A program made the position numbers and the translations under genes. DNA of 14,086 nt. Origin: Methanoregula sp. (lineage in GTDB: Archaea; Halobacteriota; Methanomicrobia; Methanomicrobiales; Methanospirillaceae). Shown one piece after another: positions 5,324-11,456 of the stretch. How positions within the stretch are numbered: position 1 is the stretch's first letter; the number at the start of each line of letters is the position of its first letter. The notes under the pieces were generated by a model, which did not search any database, was not told the DNA's origin, and was given only the letters and a program-made list of their open reading frames with translations. The stretch is from the NCBI RefSeq assembly GCF_002835825.1, contig NZ_PIZH01000013.1, positions 1-14,086 on the forward strand, given 5' to 3'.

Positions 5324-6319
5324 ATGTACATGGATCGCCGCACGATCACCTTTTCAAGAAATGTTTTCCTGCCGCTCACGACCGTGTGCCGGAACCAGTG
5401 CGGGTACTGCTGCTTCCGGACGCCAGTCCAGGAAGGCTGCCTCATGGCACCGGCAGAGGTGGAAAAGACCCTGCAGAACGGTGCTGCCCTTGGGTGCACC
5501 GAGGCCCTCTTCACGTTTGGCGAACGACCGGAGGAAGAGCCGGGCTTTATTCAGATGCTCACCCCGCTTGGTTATGAGACGATTCTCGATTACTGCGAGG
5601 CCATGTGCCGGAAGGCTATCGAGTGTGGCATCCTCCCCCATACGAACGCGGGGATCCTGACATACGAAGAGATGGAGCGCCTCCGTCCGGTCAACGCGAG
5701 TATGGGCCTGATGCTCGAGACCACCGCGGAGATCCCCGCTCATGCGACATCGAAGGGGAAGTCCCCGGACGTCCGGCTCGCGATGATGGAGGATGCCGGA
5801 AAACTAAAGATCCCGTTCACCACCGGGCTCCTCCTCGGTATTGGCGAGACCATGGCCGACCGCGAGGACTCGCTTTTTGCCATCCGCGATCTCCACAGGC
5901 GCTACGGCCATATCCAGGAGATCATCATCCAGAACTTCTGCCCGAAACCCGGGACACCACTCGGAAAAACCCCCGTACCCACTACGGATGAGGTCTGCGC
6001 AACCATTAAAATGGCAAAGGATATCCTCCAGCCGGATATCGCGGTCCAGATCCCGCCAAACCTGATCGACGCCAGCCTCCTGATAGAATGCGGGGTCGAT
6101 GACCTCGGCGGAGTCTCCCCCCTGACCATCGATTACGTGAACCCGGAGCACCCGTGGCCGGCACTCGATGAACTGAAAACGATCGCAGGGGACGCCCGTC
6201 TTGTGGAGCGGCTCTGCATCTACCAGCGGTACATTGACAAAGGATGGTTCGACCCCGGCATGCAACCCCTGATAAACCGGCTCGCACATACACTACAGGC
6301 AAGGAGCAGTGAACCGTGA
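5324..6319 (+). CDS. cofG: FO synthase subunit 1, radical SAM (CofG)
   Basis: The 331-residue protein matches CofG, the radical SAM enzyme that with CofH joins 5-amino-6-ribitylamino-uracil and tyrosine to make 7,8-didemethyl-8-hydroxy-5-deazariboflavin (Fo), the F420 chromophore. The iron-sulfur binding motif C22-x3-C26-x2-C29 is seen in TVCRNQCGYCCF. Downstream are TFGERPEEEPG (about 64-74), HTNAGILTYEE (107-117), TTGLLLGIGET (166-176), the QNFCPKPGTPL motif and the C-terminal DDLGGVSPLTIDYVNPE segment. Length is normal. An AAGGA lies about 10 nt upstream of the ATG; a second ATG is at 5330. cofH is not in the window. The last bases overlap the GTG start of purC. The call is firm. Confidence 0.95.
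   Translation: MYMDRRTITFSRNVFLPLTTVCRNQCGYCCFRTPVQEGCLMAPAEVEKTLQNGAALGCTEALFTFGERPEEEPGFIQMLTPLGYETILDYCEAMCRKAIECGILPHTNAGILTYEEMERLRPVNASMGLMLETTAEIPAHATSKGKSPDVRLAMMEDAGKLKIPFTTGLLLGIGETMADREDSLFAIRDLHRRYGHIQEIIIQNFCPKPGTPLGKTPVPTTDEVCATIKMAKDILQPDIAVQIPPNLIDASLLIECGVDDLGGVSPLTIDYVNPEHPWPALDELKTIAGDARLVERLCIYQRYIDKGWFDPGMQPLINRLAHTLQARSSEP
6301..6306 (+). promoter_or_regulatory. Shine-Dalgarno for purC inside cofG
   Basis: AAGGAG sits 9 nt before the GTG at 6316, within the last codons of cofG. It supports a GTG start with overlapping stop and start, hence translational coupling. Confidence 0.6.
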
Positions 6320-7143
6320 AACAGAAGGGCCTCCTCTATTCCGGAAAGGCAAAGTCCGTATACCGCACGGACACGAAAGGACAGCTGATCGTGGAGTTCC
6401 GCGACGACATCACCGCGTTCGACGGGGGAAAGAAGGATCAACTCAGGAACAAGGGCAGCTACAATGCTGAAGCTTCGGCGTTCATCTTCCAGTACCTGGA
6501 GAAGAACGGCGTTAAGACTCACTTTGTGGAGATGCTCGACCCGCGCCGGATGCTGGTGCGGGAACTCTCCATGATACCGCTCGAAGTTATCGTCCGCAAT
6601 GTTGCGGCCGGTTCCATTGTGCGCAACTACCCGTTCAAAGAGGGGACAAAGCTCAATCCGCCCGTCATTGTCATCGATTACAAGGACGACTCGCGCCACG
6701 ACCCGATGCTCAACGACGACCTGATCGTTGCGCTGAAACTTGCGACCCTCAAGGAGCTGGCAGCGATCAAGAAAGCCGCCCTCAAGATCAATGCCCTGCT
6801 CGTGAAACTGATGGCCGCGCAGGGGATCACGCTTGTGGACTTCAAGATCGAGTTCGGCCGTGCAGGAAAGACGATTTGCCTTGGCGACGAGATCAGCATG
6901 GACTCGATGCGTCTCTGGGACAAGAAGACGAAAGAATCTCTTGACAAGGACGTGTACCGGTTCGACAAGGGCGACGTGATGGCCACCTACAATCGCGTTG
7001 TGAAACGGATCACGAAGACGGCAGCACAAAAGAAAGTTCCGGCAGGAACTGGCGGAAAGCCGAAGGCAAAACCTATGACGGCAAAGAAACCGAAGGTTGC
7101 CGCAAAGAAGCCGGTAAAGAAAAGTGTGGCAAAAAAGAGATGA
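6316..7143 (+). CDS. purC: Phosphoribosylaminoimidazole-succinocarboxamide synthase (PurC) with lysine-rich tail
   Basis: The first 235 residues are a normal PurC (SAICAR synthetase), which joins CAIR and aspartate using ATP in purine biosynthesis. Motifs include LLYSGKAKSVYRTD (6-19), the FRDDITAFDGGKKDQ segment (28-42), KNGVKTHF (63-70), LEVIVRNVAAGSIVRNY (89-105), DDSRHDPMLND (124-134) and DFKIEFG (175-181) with LGDEISMDSMRLWD (189-202). The last 40 residues (236-275) are unusual: 14 lysines, many Ala/Pro/Val, one Arg and no acidic residue, ending KKSVAKKR, much like histone H1-type tails. Archaeal PurC proteins usually end near residue 235-245. The GTG start overlaps the cofG stop (GTGA) and has AAGGAG upstream, so it is coupled to cofG. 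The function is firm; the tail's role is unknown. Confidence 0.95.
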   Translation: MKQKGLLYSGKAKSVYRTDTKGQLIVEFRDDITAFDGGKKDQLRNKGSYNAEASAFIFQYLEKNGVKTHFVEMLDPRRMLVRELSMIPLEVIVRNVAAGSIVRNYPFKEGTKLNPPVIVIDYKDDSRHDPMLNDDLIVALKLATLKELAAIKKAALKINALLVKLMAAQGITLVDFKIEFGRAGKTICLGDEISMDSMRLWDKKTKESLDKDVYRFDKGDVMATYNRVVKRITKTAAQKKVPAGTGGKPKAKPMTAKKPKVAAKKPVKKSVAKKR

Positions 7144-7161
7144 GTCACGGATCCTGCACCT

Positions 7162-7204
7162 TGTGGGCTTCCGATCGCAAAGACTAATGTGCCTGATGCC
7201 CACA
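7162..7204 (+). repeat. Inverted repeat in the purC/reductase gap
   Basis: TGTGGGC at 7162-7168 and GCCCACA at 7198-7204 form a perfect 7-bp stem around a 29-nt loop between purC and the thioredoxin-reductase-like gene. It may be a weak 3' end signal of purC or chance. Confidence 0.25.
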
Positions 7205-7226
7205 CTATGGTGACAAAACTGCCCGA

Positions 7227-7520
7227 ATGGATACTATGACAGAAATACCTTCAGAAGAAGCGGACATGCTCAAATGGGCGCAGGCATATGCGCACAAGCA
7301 TGGGTGGAGCCTTAATACCGATGAGAAGCAGCTTGGCACCGTGATCCGCGGGCTCGTGCGGAACAAGGCTAAGTTCGGGCACCCGTACTGCCCCTGCCGT
7401 CTCCGGAGCGGGGACGAGGAGAAAGACCGGGCCATCGAATGTCCCTGCGTCCATCACAAGGAAGAGGTGGCAAACCTGGGCCACTGCCACTGCAACCTGT
7501 ATTTCAAGGAACCCCAATAG
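7227..7520 (+). CDS. Ferredoxin:thioredoxin reductase catalytic-chain-like protein
   Basis: The 97-residue protein has the three cysteine pairs that define the FTR catalytic subunit: CPC at 55-57, CPC at 72-74 and CHC at 87-89, which together hold a [4Fe-4S] cluster next to a redox-active disulfide. In plants and cyanobacteria it passes electrons from ferredoxin to thioredoxin; methanogens have related ferredoxin:disulfide reductases. The spacing between pairs (14 and 12 residues) differs from the plant form (16 and 8). No variable chain or thioredoxin gene is visible. The ATG at 7227 is preceded by GGTGA at 7209-7213; ATG at 7236 is an alternative, and a 10-codon ORF (7207-7239) overlaps it. 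The glycosylase gene starts 15 bp downstream, so the two are probably co-transcribed. Confidence 0.9.
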   Translation: MDTMTEIPSEEADMLKWAQAYAHKHGWSLNTDEKQLGTVIRGLVRNKAKFGHPYCPCRLRSGDEEKDRAIECPCVHHKEEVANLGHCHCNLYFKEPQ

Positions 7521-7535
7521 GCCGCGCAGTTTTCA

Positions 7536-8018
7536 ATGCCCGGTCACGGTCTCCCCCCGCTCACATCCCCCAACCCCCGCATCCTTATTCTGGGAAGCTT
7601 CCCGAGCGTCCTCTCGCTTGAGCACCAGGAATACTACGGCAACCCGAAGAACAGGTTCTGGGCAATCATAGGAAACCTTTTTTCCATCCCGCAATCGCTT
7701 CCCTACCCGGAGCGTACTGCACTCCTCACCGCGTGCGGCGTTGCGCTCTGGGACGTTGTCGCATCCTGCGAGCGGCCGGGGAGTTCTGACAGCCGGATCA
7801 GGAAGCCGGTTCCCAACGACGTTGCAGGGTTTGTCCGGAGGCACCCGTCAATCCGGATGGTTGCACTGAACGGGACAGCCGCCGGCCGGCTTTACCACCG
7901 GTTTTGTGAAGTACCTGGCCTGCCCTCCGTAGTGCTGCCTTCAACGAGCCCCGCGAATGCTGCAATGCCATTTGAGGAGAAAGTCCGCGCCTGGGAAGTA
8001 GTAAAAAAAGAGATCTGA
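7536..8018 (+). CDS. DNA-deoxyinosine (hypoxanthine-DNA) glycosylase, UDG family 6
   Basis: The 160-residue protein belongs to the uracil-DNA glycosylase superfamily, family 6, which excises hypoxanthine (deaminated adenine) from DNA to start base excision repair. Visible motifs are the N-terminal LILGSFPSVLSLEHQEYYGN, then NPKNRFW (36-42), where the second Asn (N39) is in the position of the catalytic Asn described for this family; ALWDVVASCERPGSSD (70-85); and LPSTSPANA near residue 132-140, the DNA-intercalation loop motif. Length is typical. The gene starts 15 bp behind the FTR-like gene, and its 3' end is 13 bp from the convergent UbiB-type gene. The family call is firm; the base specificity is from family knowledge. 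Confidence 0.9.
   Translation: MPGHGLPPLTSPNPRILILGSFPSVLSLEHQEYYGNPKNRFWAIIGNLFSIPQSLPYPERTALLTACGVALWDVVASCERPGSSDSRIRKPVPNDVAGFVRRHPSIRMVALNGTAAGRLYHRFCEVPGLPSVVLPSTSPANAAMPFEEKVRAWEVVKKEI
8003..8009 (-). terminator. T7 run serving the UbiB-type gene, inside the glycosylase gene
   Basis: Seven T on the minus strand lie 22 bp past the stop of the UbiB-type gene, within the last codons of the convergent glycosylase gene. Archaeal termination commonly needs only a U-run. Confidence 0.4.
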
Positions 8019-8031
8019 GCCGGAGTCCTTT

Positions 8032-9693
8032 CTACCGTTCCATCCGGAACTTCAGGAAGATAACGTGGTAGATCGCATAGAACCCGCAGAGCACCGCTGC
8101 CGTGTACCCACCAATGGCTATCCATGAGATTTGAGTGGGAAGCGTGACGGACGAAACCTGGAGTACGAGCGAAGACCCGATGACAAGCGACGCAACGACC
8201 ATCCCCATCAGGAGCTTGTCGCTGAACCGGTCAAGGGACATCTGGAGTTTCTGGATATCGTTCTCCACGATCTCAAGCTTGAACGAGCCGGTTGACAGCC
8301 TCCGGAGCATCAGGTTGATATTCCGGGGCATGTCGAGCAGGGCATCGGCTCCCTCAAGGAGCGCCATTGACGCACGCTTCATGTATCCCTCAGAGAACGT
8401 GTTCACATCGGCAAGTTTGGAGAGGTACGGGGTGATCTCCTTGCCGAAGTTGAACTTCGGGTCGAGCCGCACACCGATGTCGAGGACCATAACAAAGACC
8501 TTCAACAACAGCATCAGGTTCATCGGGACCTTCAGCCGGTAGCGCCGCATCGCTTCAGTCAGCTCGGTAACAACGAGCTCGAAGTTCAGCTGCGAGACCC
8601 CATCCCCGTCGCCACCCGAGAAGTCATGCATCATGATGTAGAGGTCGTCTCTGAGCGCCTCGCGGTCCTCCTCGGCAATCACGATCCCGAAGCCTTCAAG
8701 CGAACGTATCATCAGCTCGATGTTGTCCGTTGTCAGGGCAAAGAGGAGGTTGATGAAGTTCTGGCGTTTCTCCGGGCGCAGGATGCCGACGATCCCAAAG
8801 TCCAAAAAGACGATGTCCCCTTCTTTTGTCACGAGCAGGTTGCCCGGGTGGGGGTCGCCATGGAAATACCCGTCCTCGAAGATCATCTTGAGGTATGCAT
8901 GAAACCCGCGCACACCAATGGCATGAGGGTCAAGGCCCATTGCCTCGATGGCCTCGCGGTCATCGATCCGGACTCCCTCGATGAATTCCATGACCAGGAA
9001 ATGGGGCTTTGAATACTCCCAGAAAATCTTCGGGAACCGGACCCCAGGGAAGTTCTGGAAATTCCGGGACATGCGGTTGGCGTTCCGTGCGTCCCGGGTG
9101 AAGTCCAGTTCTTTGACAATCTGGTGGGCGAAGTCATCCACCATCCCCTTGGGATTATAGAGCCGGGTCTCAGGAAGGACGGTCTCTATACGCTCGGCCA
9201 TGGACTGGAGGATCGCGATATCCAGCTCGATTATTTCCGGGATGCCCGGGCGCTGGATTTTCAGGGCGACCTTGGTCCCGTCTCGAAGGTACGCCCGGTG
9301 GACCTGCCCGATGGATGCGGATGCTACCGGGGTTTCCTCAATATCGCCAAAGTAGTCCTCCCACTCGGGGCAGTTCTCCTCAATGATGGTCATGACCTCG
9401 GAGAAGGGCACCGGTTTCGCATGGTCCTGCAGCCGCTTGAGCTGCTCGATCATCTCCGGCGGCAGCAGTTCGGTCCTCGTGCTCATGATCTGCCCGAACT
9501 TCACAAAGGTCGGGCCGAGTTCCTCAAGGGCAAGCCGTATCCGTTCGTAGATGGTCGTGCCTTCGGCCGCTTTGTCTCCCCCGGGGAGTTTGAACCGTGC
9601 CCGCCCGGGAAAGAGCTTCTCGAGGCCGATGCCAAAACCATACTTGCTCAGGATATCCACGATCTGAGCGTACCGGACGATACGGGTGACCAT
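8032..9693 (-). CDS. ABC1/AarF/UbiB family atypical kinase
   Basis: The 553-residue protein has the full set of UbiB/ADCK kinase-like motifs: KFGQ in GPTFVKFGQIMSTR near residue 65, the alanine-rich nucleotide loop PVASASIGQVHRA (about 122-134), the lysine in VALKIQRP (K145), the ExD motif in KELDFTRDAR (195-197), HGDPHPGNLL (278-287) with the catalytic-loop Asp and Asn, and DFG near 298. Two hydrophobic helices at the C-terminus (about 496-515 and 524-547) anchor it in the membrane. In bacteria and mitochondria the family supports ubiquinone synthesis; a methanogen makes no ubiquinone, so a role in isoprenoid-lipid handling is inferred. A GTG at 9702 is possible, but the TATA-like box at 9716-9723 is 26 bp from the ATG at 9693 and only 17 from the GTG. 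Confidence 0.93.
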   Translation of the reverse strand: MVTRIVRYAQIVDILSKYGFGIGLEKLFPGRARFKLPGGDKAAEGTTIYERIRLALEELGPTFVKFGQIMSTRTELLPPEMIEQLKRLQDHAKPVPFSEVMTIIEENCPEWEDYFGDIEETPVASASIGQVHRAYLRDGTKVALKIQRPGIPEIIELDIAILQSMAERIETVLPETRLYNPKGMVDDFAHQIVKELDFTRDARNANRMSRNFQNFPGVRFPKIFWEYSKPHFLVMEFIEGVRIDDREAIEAMGLDPHAIGVRGFHAYLKMIFEDGYFHGDPHPGNLLVTKEGDIVFLDFGIVGILRPEKRQNFINLLFALTTDNIELMIRSLEGFGIVIAEEDREALRDDLYIMMHDFSGGDGDGVSQLNFELVVTELTEAMRRYRLKVPMNLMLLLKVFVMVLDIGVRLDPKFNFGKEITPYLSKLADVNTFSEGYMKRASMALLEGADALLDMPRNINLMLRRLSTGSFKLEIVENDIQKLQMSLDRFSDKLLMGMVVASLVIGSSLVLQVSSVTLPTQISWIAIGGYTAAVLCGFYAIYHVIFLKFRMER

Positions 9694-9715
9694 GCGTACC
9701 ACTTGGATGTGGTGA

Positions 9716-9723
9716 TACTTAAT
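9716..9723 (-). promoter_or_regulatory. TATA-like box for the UbiB-type gene
   Basis: The minus strand reads ATTAAGTA, centred about 26 bp before the ATG at 9693. No Shine-Dalgarno is present, so a leaderless start is likely. Confidence 0.4.
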
Positions 9724-9769
9724 GCGTGCTTTCCGCCAGATGCAGGGATGGCAGGAGGAGTGCGGTTAC

Positions 9770-9776
9770 AAAAAAA
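9770..9776 (-). terminator. T7 terminator behind the lipoprotein operon
   Basis: Seven T on the minus strand, 45 bp past the lipoprotein stop and before the promoter of the UbiB-type gene on the same strand. It probably ends the two-gene lipoprotein/helical-protein transcript. Confidence 0.5.
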
Positions 9777-9821
9777 GGTGCCAGCAATTACCACCGCGCT
9801 GCATCGCCACGCGGCCTTTGT

Positions 9822-10289
9822 TCAGGGATGGATGCTGCCAAGGTTGTCATCAATGTTCACCGTGAGGGTGAACGGGACTACGGACAGGGACCTGGTGCTC
9901 CCTGCAACGGTTACGGGTTCTGCAGAACAGCAGCTGAACGTATTGGTTGAAACCAGCCAGGCGCCGGAGCACCCCTGGCCGGGAAGGACTAAAAAACCTC
10001 CCTGTCCTGTACAGGTATCAGCTGCATACCGGGTGACCGGGGCTGCCGTTGTTACGGAAGGGGAGAGGGGCGCAGTTGTCCGCTCAGCCGTGGGTGCTGT
10101 CACAACGGTCCTCTGGACAATGGTTGTCACCTCAGCCGGGGTCACTGGAGAGCGGGTCACCGCGGCAGTTACCGTTGGTGTCTTTTTCTGGCTCTCAGGT
10201 CCTGGGACGGAGAGGCACCCCGCAGCCAGCGGGAAGAGGATTAGCAACAGGATTGCAGAGAGGGCGAAGATCCCTTTTTCCGCCTTCAT
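9822..10289 (-). CDS. Predicted lipoprotein with Thr/Val-rich linker and four-cysteine C-terminal module
   Basis: The 155-residue protein begins with a lipoprotein-type signal: basic MKAEK, a hydrophobic helix (7-21) and the lipobox LAAGC with C25 as the lipidation site. Residues 33-88 are a low-complexity Thr/Val/Pro/Ala linker typical of archaeal cell-surface proteins and probably O-glycosylated. The C-terminal part (91-155) carries C93, C107 and the pair C120-C121 in the arrangement C-GQGGFLVLPGQG-C-SGAWL...SCC, which suggests two disulfides in an extracytoplasmic module, then a beta-rich stretch ending VNIDDNLGSIHP. I do not recognise a named family. Its ATG overlaps the stop of the upstream helical protein by 4 nt, so the two are translationally coupled and probably act together at the envelope. 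Confidence 0.75.
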   Translation of the reverse strand: MKAEKGIFALSAILLLILFPLAAGCLSVPGPESQKKTPTVTAAVTRSPVTPAEVTTIVQRTVVTAPTAERTTAPLSPSVTTAAPVTRYAADTCTGQGGFLVLPGQGCSGAWLVSTNTFSCCSAEPVTVAGSTRSLSVVPFTLTVNIDDNLGSIHP

Positions 10290-11371
10290 AGTGCATCCCT
10301 CATCTGGTCTGCGGTATTGTAAAGCCGGAGGGCAAGCGTGTTGAGCTCGGTATTCAGCTCGGTTCCCAGGTCCATGGAGGAAGCAATGTCCCGGTATACC
10401 TGGGCAAGGTCGGACAGGTCTTTCTGGACAAGCCTCAGGGGGGTCTTTGTGTTCTGCAGGCTTCCGGTATTGAGCATCCGCTGGGCATTGGTAAGATCGT
10501 TCTTGGTCTTTTTCACGAGAGCCTCTGCGTCGTCGATATCGAGCAGGATCGGGATGAGTTCGGCATTCGCCTTATCGCACAGCGCTGTTGCCCGGTATCC
10601 CTGGTCGATGAAGAACTGGAACCGGATGGTATCCGGTACCTGTTCCTGGACTTCTGCCAATTTCTGGATGAAATCCTGCGAGAGCGGCTGGATTTGCTGG
10701 TTTACAGACCGTATCGAGGTCTCGGATTTGGATGCAAACGCTGCACTCACCGCTGGCTTTCTGGATGCGAAGACATCGAGGGAACGCTGGGCTGTTGTGG
10801 TGTCGTATCCCTGCGCTTTCAGGATATCGAGCCGTTCCTGCCCTTCCCGGACCCAGGTGTCGAATGCAGCGAGCTGGGCTTTTGTCCTGATCGTCCAGTA
10901 CTGCTCCTTTTTCTGCAGGATGTAGGGATTGTTGGTTTTTACATCCAGGATCTGGCTCTCCAGCACGTCCCATTTTCCCTGCCCTTTCGCCATCACGGAG
11001 AGGGCCTCTTCAGTGAACTGCCCGGTAGTGTTGCGCATCTCTTCGATCAGCGCGTCAACCTCCGTGCTGGTTGCGGTATCCTTAATGCGCGTTTCCTGCT
11101 TCCGGAAATCCGCCAGGAGCCGGTTCATCCTCGTGGTATCCGAACCGTAGAGGGTATCGCAGTACTTGACTGCAATTGCAAGATCGTACTCCTTGTCAAG
11201 GGCGGTCCAGGCAAGGTGGGCCTGCCGTATTGCCACGGTATCGGAAATCTCCCCGTCTGCTGCCCCGGCAGGAAGGAAAAGAAGGGACAGGAGGGCGATC
11301 GCGGAAACCGTCAGGAGTGTCCACCTCCACCCCTGGCATCTTCTCCCGATAGCGTGCTGTTGTCCCGGCAT
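10286..11371 (-). CDS. Secreted alpha-helical (coiled-coil-like) protein of unknown function
   Basis: The 361-residue protein has an N-terminal signal peptide: basic residues, a hydrophobic helix (about 17-34) and a plausible cleavage site after AGA near residue 37. The rest is almost wholly helical and charged with no further membrane segment, and reads like an extended helical bundle: for example RMNRLLADFRKQETRI near 81-97, the EALSVMAKGQGKWDVL region near 122-137, and heptad-like stretches to the end near ELNTLALRLYNTADQM. Only two cysteines are visible (C12 in the signal region, C71) besides C264 or so, so it is not disulfide-rich. I recognise no named family. The stop overlaps the start of the lipoprotein (ATGA), which suggests a stable pair. 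The AT-rich region just upstream of the ATG is a likely promoter. Confidence 0.75.
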   Translation of the reverse strand: MPGQQHAIGRRCQGWRWTLLTVSAIALLSLLFLPAGAADGEISDTVAIRQAHLAWTALDKEYDLAIAVKYCDTLYGSDTTRMNRLLADFRKQETRIKDTATSTEVDALIEEMRNTTGQFTEEALSVMAKGQGKWDVLESQILDVKTNNPYILQKKEQYWTIRTKAQLAAFDTWVREGQERLDILKAQGYDTTTAQRSLDVFASRKPAVSAAFASKSETSIRSVNQQIQPLSQDFIQKLAEVQEQVPDTIRFQFFIDQGYRATALCDKANAELIPILLDIDDAEALVKKTKNDLTNAQRMLNTGSLQNTKTPLRLVQKDLSDLAQVYRDIASSMDLGTELNTELNTLALRLYNTADQMRDAL

Positions 11372-11410
11372 TATTAATAAAGAAATTATTGTTGTTCAAA
11401 TATCAAGATT
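11372..11410 (-). promoter_or_regulatory. AT-rich promoter region of the helical protein/lipoprotein operon
   Basis: The 39 bp before the ATG are far more AT-rich than the surroundings and contain TATTTGA, AATAATTT and TTATTAATA elements on the minus strand. No Shine-Dalgarno is seen. I cannot say which element is the TATA box. Confidence 0.4.
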
Positions 11411-11428
11411 TGCCGGATCCTGCCTTTT

Positions 11429-11456
11429 TGCCGCATCCATGGCAGATTGTGCGGCA
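11429..11456. repeat. Inverted repeat abutting the methyltransferase stop
   Basis: TGCCGCA and TGCGGCA form a perfect 7-bp stem with a 14-nt loop, directly after the methyltransferase stop codon. No T-run follows on the minus strand, so it may be a 3' end stabiliser rather than a terminator. Confidence 0.35.

Noticed and set aside
6220..7203. 327-codon minus-strand ORF opposite purC
   Set aside because: purC is certain, and this frame is its antisense shadow, with a His/Arg/Leu/Val-rich composition typical of such shadows.
9124..10344. 406-codon plus-strand ORF across the UbiB-type, intergenic and lipoprotein regions
   Set aside because: It is the mirror of a gene with strong family motifs and runs on through a promoter, a terminator and another gene. 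Its translation shows no domain.
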